NCBI RefSeq assembly: GCF_000226115.1
Contig: NC_016462.1
Location: forward strand, 3,038,001-3,102,000
DNA length: 64,000 nt
Source: Thermothielavioides terrestris NRRL 8126
Taxonomy: Eukaryota > Ascomycota > Sordariomycetes > Sordariales > Chaetomiaceae
Direction: 5' to 3'
Numbering within the stretch: the stretch's first letter is position 1; the number at the start of each line of letters is the position of its first letter. The notes under the pieces were generated by a model. The model was not told where the DNA came from and searched no databases. It saw only the letters and a program-made list of their open reading frames with translations. The position numbers were made by a program, and so were the translations under genes. Below, in pieces: positions 39,077 to 50,993 of the stretch.

Positions 39077-41242
39077 GCCGTCCTGGTGGAATCCAAGCAG
39101 GGGTTTCTACCCGGACGCCAGCACCAAAGGGTGGTGACGAACGGCTGTGGAGGAGCACAGCGGCCCGCGGCATGAGATGGGAGACCGGGCCTCATGGGCT
39201 TCCGTTACACGCGCGAGAGCGATGCTCCTGAACCTTGCTCGCCTGCCCTCCAAACTCACTCCTGATTCGGGACATTTTCCATCATCAACATGGACACAAC
39301 ATCGTCGTTGATTGGTGGATGCGCAGTTCCTTACTATGCTGTGATTCCGGGACTTGGTCTCGGGAAGCCCCATGAACCAGGTGCAGGAGCTGCGGTGTCC
39401 TGAAAGAGCTTGGCCTGGTTGCGCTGAGCCATCAACCAGTTGGATGGCAGGTGTACTCAGCTGTATGAGCTGGCGGGTAAGCAGAGCGGTCAGGGGGTGA
39501 GGCGCTCAAAGGGACTACAGCACGAGGCAGTTTGGTCCTTCTGCTTTATGCTAAAGAAATTACCCCCATGACTCTCTCGATTTGGCTATGTGGTGTCTGA
39601 CTCGGCAAAGGAGACAAGGCGGTAACCTCTCACAACCTCGTGGGCGTGCCCGTTAATCGAGCTGAAATACATTCCAGAGTACACATAGCTTGTACACGTC
39701 CTACGGACTGTCCAACGCCAATGCGATACGTGGCAGTGCCTTGCTGTTCACTCGCCCCCAGCGGCTGATCGCGTCCATAAGCTCGGAGTTGAAGTGCGCC
39801 TCACATGTCTGATTCCTCGCCTCTATCAGAATCCCGCTATCCGGCACTTCATAACTACCAAAGCACCCCACCGGTCATTCCAGGATAAAGATCAAGCTTT
39901 CGGGGCACCAAGGGTTACCAAACCACCCAGCTAATTCCTTACCCTTTTACGCATGCCACCATGACTGTCTCGGACCTAGAGGCCCCAGTCGACCACTGCA
40001 CGTGGGTCACAGGAACGCGTCCCGATGGCTCGACCTTCCGGTACAAGGCTGGGGACTGCGGTAGCAAGACTTGCAAATACTCCAAAGAATACGTTTCCAG
40101 AGATCCTGCCCCTAGTGGTAGCACTAGTGCCGGCACTGGTGGCACCAGCAGGAGATGAAGACCTGAAAACAACTGAGCCGGTATCAACAGCGTGGCAGGT
40201 TTACGTAACAGCATGAATGAATTTGGAAGTGATCAGGATGAGATCAGGCTCGGAAGAAGGATCACGGGGCATGGCGACGCTTGCGAAATGTGGTGGAGAG
40301 GCATATATGCAACCTGCAGAAACACGCTGATTTTCATCGAGCAGTTGCACTTCTCGAATTTGAATTTACCAGTTATTTTCGTGCTTGACAGGTATTGCCT
40401 AGCCACCTGAGACATGCCAGCTCATAACAATGTTCCAGAAACGCCAATTTTCTTTAGAATGGATTTACCGTCATGGATCTCGAACGGGGCGCACAACCCC
40501 TGAATAGAGGCACAAAACACCCAAGTCGTCCTGCCCAACGGGCAGTCGGTCTACTCGCAAGACAACATTCTGCTGATAGAGTTCTGCCGATAGAGATCAC
40601 CACTGTCGAGCTCGCCTATAGAACCCACTACAAGGGTGTTGCGGATAAGACAGACTCCATTCTCCACAACATCGCCACGGAATTTCCAGAGCATACACAG
40701 TCAGATTACATAGACGAGATTAGCGCCGGCGAGGACGACACCGAGCCCAAGCAGTCTATAGCGCTTGGCCTAGGGCTCGTCTAGGGGCTACAGTACATAG
40801 CGTAGGACTACCACGCCTAGAGGATGCCGTGGATGAGTTCCCGCCGATGCAGCTCACGTACGTAGGCGTCGCGCAGAGGAGGACCGCCCCGCCGCTCACC
40901 GGATTCCGGGCTGGCGATCTGGATCCGAGCCGCGGCGGGGAGCGCTGACGGAGACTCGGAACCCAGGCGGGCCAGGCGCGGTCGGCGGGGATCTCGAAGA
41001 TCTCGAGCCGCTTGGATTCGCTCAGGATGGCGCGGTTAGAGGCCGATACCTTTCAGACGAAATCTCCTAGCAGCCTAGATTCCGATAATCAAAAGCTTCA
41101 GTGGCTCCAAGTCGAGAAAGGAAGTCCCAGGAGCATATATGTAAACAATACAGTCAAAGAAAGTCGGTCAACATGGACCAAAGGATTGAAAGTCAGGCAT
41201 CGCCGCCATACACCAGGCCCCTAATATACACCGATAGCACTC
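39077..41242. other. Gene-poor region, probably decayed sequence
   Basis: These 2.2 kb are less GC-rich than the flanks and hold only short frames. A 103-codon frame (40473-40784, ITTVELAYRTHYKGVADK) and a minus-strand stretch near 40880-41035 (NRAILSESKRLEIFEIP) look vaguely protein-like but lead nowhere. No terminal repeats were found. Confidence 0.4.
39961..40158 (+). CDS. Possible small cysteine-containing protein (65 aa)
   Basis: A 65-codon frame starts in a good CCACCATGA context. It encodes an acidic start, DHCTWVTGTRPDGSTFRYKA, three Cys in all and a Ser/Gly/Thr-rich end. It has no signal peptide, no intron and no homologue that I recognise. It may be chance, or the last exon of a longer gene. 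Confidence 0.2.
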   Translation: MTVSDLEAPVDHCTWVTGTRPDGSTFRYKAGDCGSKTCKYSKEYVSRDPAPSGSTSAGTGGTSRR

Positions 41243-42715
41243 TTAGGTTCGCAAAAGACATTTGGCGGCGTTGCCTCTGAAATGGCCCGTCTGCCCGCAG
41301 TCCAGACACCTCGCTTCGGCCTCGGTATGTGCGAACGGGCAGTCCCGCCCGCGCCAGCAGTTTGGAGCGTACCGACACATTTGGGTCTTGCGCTTGCCGA
41401 GGTTCTGGTTTGGGTTCTGCCGGAACAGACGCCGCTCCTGGTCGGTGTGGCGATAGCCGCAGTCGTCTTGCTTCTTGCACCGCAGGCCATAAGGGCAGTC
41501 CTGCTGCTGGTTGACAACGCGACGGTGGCGTTTTCCCGGGTCGTTATTGTTGACAACGGTCTGCCAGCCCCCGCCGTCGCTGTCGTCGCCAGCGTCCTTG
41601 CCACTGTTGATGTCTCCACTGGAGTTGGCCCTAGCATTGCCATTGTTGTAACCGCTACCATTGCTGTTGGTGTTGCCGCTTACATTGCCGCTTACACTGC
41701 CGCGAGCGTTTTCAATTGCGTTCTTGAGCGTCAAATCCTGCAGCCGCTCTTCAACATTGGCACCATCATGCTCATCCTCCGCAACAAAATCCGGACCCAA
41801 CAGCTCATACATATTGACAGTCTTCACGTCGTCCGTAGGGTCCTTGTGGGAGAAGCGGGCCCTATACTCGGGCCACGATAGGATCGTATCGTCAGGCAGA
41901 AGCTGCCGGGCCTGGAAAATCAGCTTTTCGATGGAGCGAGCCCTGGGAAACTCGATGCACAGGTCCGCCTCCCCATCCCACCGCGTCATCCAGAACAATT
42001 GCCCGGTCCGGAGCAGCCGATCGCAGATGGCTTCCTCACGGCTCTCATCGACATTGCGGAGCACCATCGTCTTGCCGCCGACAACGCACTTAACCTTGCG
42101 CGTCGAGCGGTACGCGGTGAAGCAGATGTCTTTGAATATCGAATCCAGCAGGTGCACCGACAGCAGGCCATTCGCGGCCGCCAGGTCCAGGTATGCCCGC
42201 GAAATGCCCGACTTCCAGCCCCACAGCTCGACGCGGATCTTGTCCTGGAGCACGCGCTCGACGGCGGGCATCAGGTCGCGGTCACCGGTGATGACGACAA
42301 AGGTAGTGTTGTCCTTCTTCTCAGTGGCCTTGGGGTCGCCATGCTTAGCCAGGAGCTTGGCTTCCATCGACAGCTCGGTAGCTTTCGTAGCTATGTCGAC
42401 CGACATAGAGTTGTCGACCTCCTTTTCCTTGCCGCCGTAGGAGCGGTCGTAGATGTTGGTCTCGAACTTGTTCTTCTCAAAGGCCTTCCACACCGAGTCG
42501 TTGGGGGGTGGGCGGGAGCCGTAGAGGAACGATGGGCCCTGGGTACGGTTGCGCAGGAGCCTCTCCACCAGCTTGCCAATGTCGATGCGGAGACGCGGGT
42601 CGCGGTCGCTATCTTGCAACTTGGGCATGTGGCTATTGCCCGACGCCGCGAACTTCTGCGCCTCGATCCAGACATTGGAGTCGTCGATGAATATCATGCA
42701 CGTCTCTCTGGGCAT
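41243..42715 (-). CDS. NYN-domain (PIN-like) nuclease with CCCH zinc fingers
   Basis: This is a single exon of 490 aa. The frame opens at TTG, and the first ATG is at 42715 (MPRETCMIFIDDSNVW). Residues about 7-200 form an NYN domain. The acidic metal-binding set is visible at D11/D12 (FIDDSNVW), D107 (SVDIATKATEL) and D145/D147 (VVITGDRDLMPA), so nuclease activity is plausible. A middle domain of unknown type follows, then an Asn/Gly/Ser-rich low-complexity linker (about 335-390). Two C-x5-C-x5-C-x3-H fingers come next (CPYGLRCKKQDDCGYRH and CRYAPNCWRGRDCPFAH), and last a CCHC-like knuckle (CLDCGQTGHF...C). Fingers of this sort bind RNA. The architecture recalls Regnase/MARF1-like RNA decay factors. 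Target and pathway are unknown. Confidence 0.85.
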   Translation of the reverse strand: MPRETCMIFIDDSNVWIEAQKFAASGNSHMPKLQDSDRDPRLRIDIGKLVERLLRNRTQGPSFLYGSRPPPNDSVWKAFEKNKFETNIYDRSYGGKEKEVDNSMSVDIATKATELSMEAKLLAKHGDPKATEKKDNTTFVVITGDRDLMPAVERVLQDKIRVELWGWKSGISRAYLDLAAANGLLSVHLLDSIFKDICFTAYRSTRKVKCVVGGKTMVLRNVDESREEAICDRLLRTGQLFWMTRWDGEADLCIEFPRARSIEKLIFQARQLLPDDTILSWPEYRARFSHKDPTDDVKTVNMYELLGPDFVAEDEHDGANVEERLQDLTLKNAIENARGSVSGNVSGNTNSNGSGYNNGNARANSSGDINSGKDAGDDSDGGGWQTVVNNNDPGKRHRRVVNQQQDCPYGLRCKKQDDCGYRHTDQERRLFRQNPNQNLGKRKTQMCRYAPNCWRGRDCPFAHTEAEARCLDCGQTGHFRGNAAKCLLRT

Positions 42716-44536
42716 CGTGGTGTTTATAAAGCAAACAAACAAAAGTCCGGTGGTATCTGCAAGCGCACTTCAAAGGATGTGGTGGAAAGATGCTGAGAAG
42801 AGGTGACAAATTGCGCCATGGTGTTTCTCTCGCCAGGCAGTTACCCCGCATGGCCAGTTGCCAGCTCAGCTGCTGTCTCACAGCCTGCCGAACTGTGTCG
42901 GGAAGGGTCGTAAACGTGTTTAGCTGGCTACAAATGTTTGGTTGGCTACAAATGACATTCACAAACCCGACACATTGGTGGGACTTGCCGTCAATAAGGC
43001 ACATGTTGGGATCACGCTTCAATGAATATGAAAAACGGAGTGAGGGAACGGAGTATTGAAAACTGAGCACGTACGGATACCTTTGTTACGCGTTCCCGAC
43101 CGTTTCAATCCTAAGATAACGTCATTATCACGTGATCTCAGCGCTGCTTAGTCAGCCGCTTGACCTTGAAACAAAGTGAATTACCAGGTTTATGTTCGCG
43201 TTTTCGGGTTCCCTACATCCGCGACAGCTTCTTGAAGATTTACCGATTTTGATCTCGAAGCAGTCTGTGGCGTTGTGGCGCCGTGGCGCCCTCCTTACCA
43301 TTTTTGAGGATGCACTCGAGGAAAGTGCCAGGAAGCCGGGAAGGTCGTTAATAGGGGATCGTCCGACAGCCGAAGCGCTCGGTGGCGGGTCTGAAACCGA
43401 AACGTGTTTGACCGTGTGTCAGAGGCTGCGGCGAAAGGTCCGAGCCATGCAACCCTGGTCAGTTCTGGGCTTCCCCCCTCGGCCCCACGCGCCGCAACGG
43501 CGCGACCGAGTGGAACGGCAACCTTATTTCGGCTGCAGCTTCGTCCGGCGCAGCCCCTGCACAGGCGCCCTGGGATTTGAACCGCATGCCCGCATGCCTG
43601 CTCCCCAAGGCCGACGGAGGTCCCAGCCTGCTGAGGCTGGAGAATCGGCCGTCGCTCCGAGTGGACGGGATGGCGCTTGAACGGCCGGAACCAGTCTTCC
43701 CGATCTGCAGACGGCCGGCCAGTCTATTTTTTTTTTTTTTTTTTTCCTTTTGCTCACGGCCTGCTACGCAACGGCCTGGACGGAAGCTGGGGAGTGCGCA
43801 AAAGTCATGGGCGTTCGTCAGACAGCGTCTCTTGTGCTCTGTTTTGTGTGCGTAATCCTGCGGTAAGGCCGGCCACCCTGATGACGAGCCCATCCCGGGT
43901 TCCAGCTGCGTCCGGGCCCTTCAAGTCGGGTATGCATTGAGAAACGCGTCCCTCAACCCTGATATCGCATGCCTGCCTGACAACCACTCGAGGCCTCCGA
44001 TGCAGCGACGAACGCTTCCCGGCAACGACAGGGTTGTTCAGGAGAATCATCGTAGCTGTTGTTTCTTTTCTTTTGCCGTCTTCCTGTCCTCTGATTCGCC
44101 GTGTCCCCCCGCCGGTGTGGACTAAACGCCCAGAACGAGGGCCAAACATCGCGATGTTTCACGGGCCTCAAACCTGACCCTGATCCCTGCACCCCCCTCC
44201 TCGCCCCAACCCCTTCCTTTCCACACTCCTGGGCAGGGGCCATCGTGTGTGCCAAGGGGCGATCCTGCACCTTCCCGAAGGCCCCGGGAACTGCTATAAT
44301 TCATGCTGTGTCCCGATCTTTGGGCTTGGCGCCTCTTCTTCCTCATCAGTAGTTGTCCTTCGTGTTCACCTTCTCTTTTGTTTCCGGCGCCGTCGCCTTG
44401 TCCTAATCTTCAACCCAGGCTAGTCCTGTCCTTGTTTGCACACAAAGCGCCAGTCGCTTTCGATACTTACAGTCACTCTTTCGACGACGAGCCGGCCCGT
44501 CTTCGCTTTACCAAGAAACACATCAAACCTCTCAAA
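42716..44536. other. Intergenic region between NYN and cupredoxin genes
   Basis: The 1.8 kb carries two divergent promoters. A T18-19 homopolymer lies at about 43729-43747. CT-rich leader sequence precedes the cupredoxin start. Frames at 43192-43680 and its antisense lack any family features. A tRNA-like B box near 43570 was examined and rejected. Confidence 0.45.
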
Positions 44537-45307
44537 ATGCAGCTCACGACGCTCGTCCTCGCCGCTCTCACGAGCCTGGCCTCTGGTGGGTGCTCTCAGC
44601 TTTGACGGATAAACGGAGGACTTGAGGGAAGGGGGAGGCTAACAGGCACCAACAGCCCAAAAGACCTGGGTGGTCGCCGTCGCCCAGAACGGCTCGCTGA
44701 CCTACTCGCCCAATAAGCTCGTCGCGCAGCCCGGCGAGTTCGTGCAGTTCCAGTTCCACGCCGGCAACCACACGGTCACGCAGTCGACCTTCGACCAGCC
44801 GTGCCAGCCCATCGCCATGCACAGCAATGTCACCGGCTTCCACTCGGGCTTCCTCCCCGCCGCCGCCAGCGCGTCGATGGGCATGCTGCCGACCTTCACC
44901 ATCGAGATTAACAACACCAACCCGCTGTGGATCTACTGCGCCCAGGGCAAGCACTGCGAGAACGGCATGGTGATGGTGATCAACGAGCCGTGAGTCCTCC
45001 CCCCCCCCTCCTTTCTCCTCCCATTTAAGTCAACCCTGGACGCGGTGATTAACATTCCCCCTTTTCATTCACCAGCACCACCAACGCCAGCCGCACCCTC
45101 GAGAACTTCAAGGCGCTCGCCGCCAAGGGCACGACCATCGTCCCCGGCACCTCGGCCGCCGGCGAGGGCGGCTCCACCGGCTCGGCCTCCTCCTCGGCCA
45201 CCGGCAGCGCCGCATCGCCGAGCTCGTCCACCGCCGGCGCCGGCATGCTCGCTGCGCCGGGCCCCATCGCGCTCATGGCGGTCGCTGGTGTTGCCATGCT
45301 CCTTTAA
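44537..45307 (+). CDS. GPI-anchored cupredoxin (plastocyanin-like) surface protein
   Basis: Exons are 44537-44585, 44656-44989 and 45076-45307 (204 aa). A signal peptide (MQLTTLVLAALTSLAS) is cut by intron 1. One cupredoxin domain follows: VVAVAQNGSLTYSPNKLVAQ, PGEFVQFQFHAGNHTVTQST, and the C-terminal copper loop IYCAQGKHCENGMVMVI. H (in NHTV), C, H and M of the loop give a full type 1 copper ligand set. A Ser/Gly/Ala-rich stalk leads to a hydrophobic end (GPIALMAVAGVAMLL), a typical GPI-attachment signal. Such proteins sit in fungal cell walls; their exact task is unclear. The acceptor at 44655 was chosen because it restores the frame. Confidence 0.88.
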
Positions 45308-45718
45308 GGGGAATGGAGCAGAGGGGTGGGGTGAAGCGTACTTGTGTTCGGGGTTTGGGGTCTGGGTGTGGGTTTGGGTTTGAGTTTGTTGTCACGATGA
45401 TGGAACCTTAATGAATGTCGGCGGCTGGCGACGATCGCCGGGCTGGAGAATTGCTTGGGCGCGTTTTTGGACTTCGTCATGGCCATCTTGTACATGTATC
45501 GCGCCCCGGGGCGTGCGTTGCGTACTGCATTAAATTTGAGCGGATGTGTTTGGCTTGGTAAAGGACGTGTGCGCTTGTCTTTGGCCAGTGCCGAGTCCAA
45601 GGAGATTTAAATCGGTGAGGAAAAGCTAATCATATGTACGAGGCTGGCTTTAAACGAAATAATGTCCAAGAAAACGCTAGTTGCACTCTTCTCCTATCGC
45701 AGATAAAACAACCTAAAC
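45308..45718. other. Convergent 3' spacer
   Basis: This 411-bp gap lies between two convergent genes. It contains a G/T-rich stretch after the cupredoxin stop codon (GGGTTTGGGGTCTGGG type) but no gene. Confidence 0.5.
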
Positions 45719-46614
45719 CTACTGCTGCTCCTGCCCCGGAGGCGTCCTCGGCTTCCTCGCCTTAGCCGCATGCTCGCACAGCGGCCGCCGCGGCTCCGTG
45801 CCCGGCCAGCCCTCGGGCCGCTTCACGTACCCGACGAACTGGTACTTGGGATGGTCGCGGAAGAACTTGACCCAGTGCGCGAGCGCGTCGTGGGCGCGGC
45901 GCTCGGCCTCGCGGCGCTCCTGCGCCCGCAGCCGCTCCAGCTCGGCCGGCGTCCAGTACCGCGCGTCCACGGCCGGGTCGTCCAGCGGCAGGAACATCTC
46001 CTCGACGCCGCGCAGGTCCGGCGTGCGGTCCTCCGCGAAGCACCCCGTGATGTACGCGCGCGCCGCGTCGCACCCCGCGAAGTAGTGGTACGAGCCGCCC
46101 GGCCCGTACGTGCGCCGGTTGGCCGACACGTCGTAGATGGTCCAGTTGATGGCCAGGTACAGCGGCTTGGACGGGTCGCTGCCGTCGTAGGCGGCGAGTT
46201 CGGCGGGCGTGAGGTAGATCGGGCCGCGCTGTTGTCCACGACACGAACATGGGTTAGTGGGGGAAGGAAGGACGGGAAACGGCGATAAGGCGGGGACGGA
46301 ACTCGTACGAATTGCTTCTTCCACCAGCTGGACTGCAGGTATTTGGGCGGGTTGGACATGCCCCAGAAGAAAGTCTCACCGCCCGAGATGAGGTAGCTCA
46401 GCCCGCAGGAGGCGAGGAAGAGGAAGGTCAGCACGCGGAGGATGTCGATGTACGGGCTGCTGTAGGCTTCGTCATCGTCGAGGAGGTCTTGCGCAGTCTT
46501 CTTCTTCGGCCTCGCTTTCTCGGCTTCGGCGGGTTCTGGCTCGGAAGGTGGCGGCGTTGTCGTGGTTTTGGGGTCTGGCTTGCGCCGCCGGGCAGAGGGC
46601 TCCGAGTCGGCCAT
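45719..46614 (-). CDS. Cytochrome b5-like haem-binding protein, MAPR/PGRMC family
   Basis: Two exons, 46309-46614 and 45719-46228 (271 aa), with an 80-nt intron. The N-terminus is basic/acidic and disordered, followed by one membrane helix (ILRVLTFLFLASCGLSYLI, about residues 59-77). The MAPR domain begins RGPIYLTPAELAAYDGSD and holds YLAINWTIYDVSANRRTYGP and GSYHYFAGCDAARAY. These Tyr residues serve as haem ligands in this family, unlike the His pair of true cytochrome b5. Family members such as Dap1/PGRMC support sterol-forming P450 enzymes in the ER. The C-terminal helix-rich tail (LRAQERREAERRAHDALAH) is fungal-specific. It could be regulated with sterol metabolism, but no evidence for this is visible here. 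Confidence 0.9.
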
Positions 46615-47356
46615 TGCGAGAGAGCTTGTCCTGCCGTTGCCAATTGAACTCGGGGTTAAAAAAGGCAGTTCAAAGGGGACAGAGGCCTGGCCGAGCTGAA
46701 GAAGAGCAAGGGCCGCCGTGGTGCTACCTCCCACTTTTCGAGCCCTCCGATGTTGCCAGATCGTCTCTCGCGGCTCAATCGGGTATGCAAGACTGCGGTG
46801 GGCTCCGGGGTGGCATGCCGCAAGCCGCTGCCGCGGGCAAAGCCCCTCCGTACCCCCGATTGGGTCATGCGTCGCATGGCTGCCACCCCACCATGTGCAA
46901 TCACCCGCGTCGCCCATAGCAACGCACCCCGGCTTGATCAACTGTTGGTGATTGGTCCGCGCATATGAACGAAGCTGGTAAATAATTACATAGAAACCAC
47001 AGGCGCAAATTACCTCTGCTGTGCCGTCCCTACCGCAGCACCACACCACAGGCATCGCAAAGCGCAAGGCAGGACGCATCCCGGAAAACAGCCAGGGACA
47101 GTCTTACTTTACGGATACCACACCCGATCCCCGTGGCTTATTGCTTAGCTCGCCCATACGTGGCCACGGTTGGATCCTCTAGCCTTGCCCTGCTCGGCCT
47201 TTTTTTCCACAACTGCGCTTCCGATCCGTCCGCTTCACCGCCGCTGGCTCGCGACCAAGACTGGTGTCGCCGAGCGACAGAGACCGCGCTCTGCCAAAGC
47301 AATCGACAGAGACTTGCATGATATTCCCATAACAAAGGATAGCCACCCGCTCGACG
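46615..47356. other. Divergent promoter region
   Basis: This 742-bp gap separates two divergent genes (MAPR and a coiled-coil protein). It has no coding frame with family features. Confidence 0.45.
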
Positions 47357-49744
47357 ATGTCTCTGCCGTCGAGCCCCGCCGGCGGCACCGGCCAGCCGCT
47401 CCAACCAGTATCGCTCAACGCCCAGCGCGAGTCGTCGCTGTTGTCAGCAGCCCAGCACCACCGCGAGCGCCTCAATCTTGGCGATACCGCGCCACACCGC
47501 GACAGCTCCGTCCACGAAAAGATCAACCAGTACAACAGCCTTGCCATGCAATCCAAGACCCTGGAGCGCAAGTCCGCCGACGCCGCCCTCAAGCGCGCCA
47601 TGCTCGGGCGGGAGGAGGCCGAGGCCGAAATGCGCCGATACCGCGATGAAGCGAGGGCGTTGAGGAAGCAGATCGAAGAGGGCAAGGAGAGGGAGAGGAA
47701 AGTGGGGGAGAGATTAGAAGCTGTCATGGTAGGCTCGGTTCTGTTTCTGAGCAGAGACACTCCGGCATGCGACTAACCGAGGAACAAGGAAAACTACGGA
47801 CGCGCCAAAGAAACGCACGCGCACACGCAACAACTGTGGGAGAAAGAAATCCGCCGTGCCCGCAAAGAAACCTTCAAAGCACAAAGCGCATTGGTCAAGC
47901 TCCAGGAAGAGGTGAAGTCCTGTCGGACGGCTCAAAAGGCCGCCGAGGAAGAGCTCCAGGCCGAGCGAGAACGGCGCAAGCAGCATGAACAGGAGGCATT
48001 CAATGCGCAGTACGGCATGGTTGGGCTCCAAGAACAGTTGAACCGGGCTCAGGAACGGATCAAGATGCTGGAGCAAGAGCTAGAAGCGCTCAAGACGATG
48101 GCAAAGAACGAGGCAGAGGTGAGGCGTCTTGCCTCCGAAGACGCCGGCTCCGAGCGCTACGGAGACGATTCGGAAGTGCCGAGAAAACGCCAGCGCCTGT
48201 CGTCCGCTGCGGACACGTTTATTGCGGATCCCGAGATCGAAACTCTCATGATGCTGTGGCAATGGGAGAAGCAGCGCGCCGACCGGGCGCTCGAGCAGGT
48301 GCAGTTCCTCGAGGCGGAATGCCGGCTGAAGGCCTGCACCGCCGCCAGGTCGCTTCGCCGCAGCAGCTCGAGCCGGTTGTCTAGCCCACGCCGCAAGCGA
48401 GCCAGCCTGCCGCAGGTGTCGGATGCCGGGGACCCGATGATCCTTAGTGAGAGCAGCCGGGTCTCGGCGGAAGCCACCAAGCCGACGCCGCCCAGGCGGT
48501 CCAAGACGGATCTGCTGAGGGTCGAGAAGGAGCCGAGACGGAGCACCATCTTCCTGCCCGCCGAGGGCATCTTCCGGACGGTGTCGCAGGCCGAAGCCGA
48601 CGCACTGGCGGCGAAGTCGGCGGCCCCGTCGGCCATATCCCCCACCGACTCGGCGCCGAGCCTGCCCATCACGCCCACCGACAGCGACCCCATGTACCGC
48701 CGCACGCCGTCGGTCGACCCTCCTGACTTTGCCATGCTCTCCAAGGAGCGCACATCGCTGCTGTCTCTCCTGAACGCGCCGCACCGTCAGGATCCCGCAC
48801 CGATCTTCAACATCCCCACCACCCCCGGGCCCGAACCCGGCATGCTCCAGCCTGAGCCCGAGCCCGAGGAGGAAGATACCGAGGCGCCACCCACCATCAA
48901 GCCGTCCCACCAGCCCCCCAGGGAACTCAGCATCCCGTCCCCCGAGCCGGCCGACTCCTCCGCCACGGCACCTTTCACAGACCCGCTCCCGTCCACCGGC
49001 ACCACCACCACCACCACCACCGCTCCAGCCGCCATCTCCCGCCCGCACACCACCGCCTCATACTACCCCACCGCGAAAACCAAAACCACAACAACAATAC
49101 AAACAACAACGGTTACAACCACCACGAAGGTCCCGCTCCGCGAGGAACCCCGCGACGGCCCCACCCTGGCCCAGCGCCTGCTCAGGCTGCAGCGCACGCC
49201 GTCCCGACAGACCGGTGGTGCTGGCGCTGACGATGGCGACCGCCCCAGCTTTGACGTGACCAACCCGGCGCTGACGCCCACCATGACGAGGGAGGAGGCG
49301 CTGGCGCAGATCCGGGAGCGCCGGGGGCGGGCGAGGAGCGTGGGGCGCGTCGCGCCTGCTGGTGCTGGTTCTTCTTCTTCTTCTGCTGCTGCTCATGGCG
49401 GTAGTGGGAGTGGGCGGAGTAGTGGGAGTGGGAGTGGGAGCGGGGTGGGTGCGGAGGGGAGGAGGAAGGTCAGCGGCGGCAGTGATGGGACTGCTGCTGC
49501 CAGCACGACCGCCAGTGGGAATGGGAATGGGAGTGCGAGTGGCGTCAGGCGCAAGGTGAGCAGCAGCGAGCTTGGAGGCGGAGGAGCGGGCAGGCGAAGG
49601 GAGGAGGGCGCTGCTACTGCTCCCACCGCTGCGTCGAGAGGCAGGGAGAGGGATCGCAGGGAGGTGAGTGCGCCGACGAGCGGCGCGGCGACCGCCGGCG
49701 CGGGCACGGTGCGGGGGATGGGCGCCAGGCGGGTGCGGTCTTAG
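47357..49744 (+). CDS. Large coiled-coil protein with disordered Ser/Thr/Pro-rich tail, function unknown
   Basis: Exons are 47357-47728 and 47789-49744 (775 aa), with a 60-nt intron carrying a GACTAAC branch site. Residues about 45-255 form an almost uninterrupted coiled coil rich in E, K, R and Q (EKINQYNSLAMQSKTLERKS to QERIKMLEQELEALKTMAKN). A short conserved-looking block follows (DPEIETLMMLWQWEKQRADR). The C-terminal half is Pro/Ser/Thr-rich, with many S/T-P sites, a Thr-rich stretch and Gly/Ser/Arg repeats. A late motif, TPTMTREEALAQIRERRGRA, may be a functional helix. Long coiled coils with S/T-P-rich tails are common in spindle-pole, kinetochore and polarity proteins, but I cannot assign a family. 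Confidence 0.75.
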
Positions 49745-50993
49745 GTGCATGTTGGGAAGGAGGAGGTTCGGTGCGGGTAATAGTGCTCTTCGATTGGCGG
49801 TTGAGTTTTGTGTGGTGTCGGGGAGGCAGCTGGTGTGTGCTGCTTGCTCCGAGATGCTTGTTGAATGGTTCCGGGATGGGTTAGGTTGTTGTGTTGTGTT
49901 TTTTTTCCTATTCCCCTGTTGGATGTTTTTGTTCTGTTGCACCCGCCAGCTACTCCCTGCGGGTGGCCTGGCTTCATTCTGGGTTGCATTGCTTGGGCGC
50001 ATCATCCATGCTGCATTTCCGCACATGGTGGGGCCGGGGCATCCAGGGTTTACAGTTTGCACTGGCCATGGCGTTGTTGGACAGGAAAGGAGTACCTTAG
50101 GTCGTTTTGGTGTCTGGATGGGATTCGGACTGGCCGGGTTGCTCCAGATGTTATTTTCTTCGGTGCTTGATATTGTTACTTTATAATGCATAGAGCAGCA
50201 GCAAGGGCGGTGGCTCTGTCACTTAATTATTATGCCCAAGGTCTGTGTGCGTAGTAAGTGACGGAAGGGAGGGGATGGTGGTGAAGGAACAACCGCCATC
50301 TGTAGCCATCTGTTGATCATCTCATCCGTGCACTGCTGTTGTCGACCTTGTAAGCTCGATCATCCCCCTTGCGCTCGTGCAAACCAAATAGTTGTCGGGG
50401 TGAGACGTGGATAACCGACCATCATGTCTCGGAGTTCTGGCTGTCTTTCGCTGGGCAATGTTGTGTTTTAGCCTACGAGGTACTTGCCTCTGTGTTGGCA
50501 TCCTCCAGCTAGTGATTGATCGGTGCTCTTCAACTGCGTGCTTGGAACGGGCGTATTAGCTGGACGAAGTACATTCCTTATAAAATGGGCGACCAGAATT
50601 CAAATGCTGGTCAACGGCTTCGTATTGCGATGCTCGTTGCCGCCTTGATGCGGCTCTTCCTCGTATTCTGTGTCCCGCATCCGCTTGAAGTCTTCTTGGG
50701 CCGTTAATAAATGCTACCAGCATTCTCGAGTCTTCGCTCTTTTCAGAAAGCTTCCTGCTAAGTCTGGAATCTTGGAGTTCCCGCTGGTGTTGTTGCGACA
50801 TCCAGTAGCTAGTCATAATTCATACCTGATCAGGAGCTGGCTAGACAGCCACCAGAATCATAACGAGGAGTGTTCGTGAATCATGACCTAATAATCACAA
50901 GACCCCAACAACCAATCTGGCCATGTCCCATTTCTCATTCAATCTGCCACTTCCTCCTCCCATACAAATCGGCGCCTGTCTTCCCCCTCCCCA
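49745..50993. other. Convergent intergenic region, no gene seen
   Basis: This region lies between the 3' ends of two convergent coiled-coil genes. T-rich stretches near 49898-49906 fit 3' untranslated sequence. No other feature is seen. Confidence 0.45.

Noticed and set aside
40473..40800. Retrotransposon remnant
   Set aside because: No long terminal repeats, protease, reverse transcriptase or integrase motifs are visible.
43545..43665. Possible minus-strand tRNA (GGTTCAAATCC matches a B box)
   Set aside because: The five bases before and after the putative T loop do not pair, and no acceptor stem or anticodon arm can be formed.
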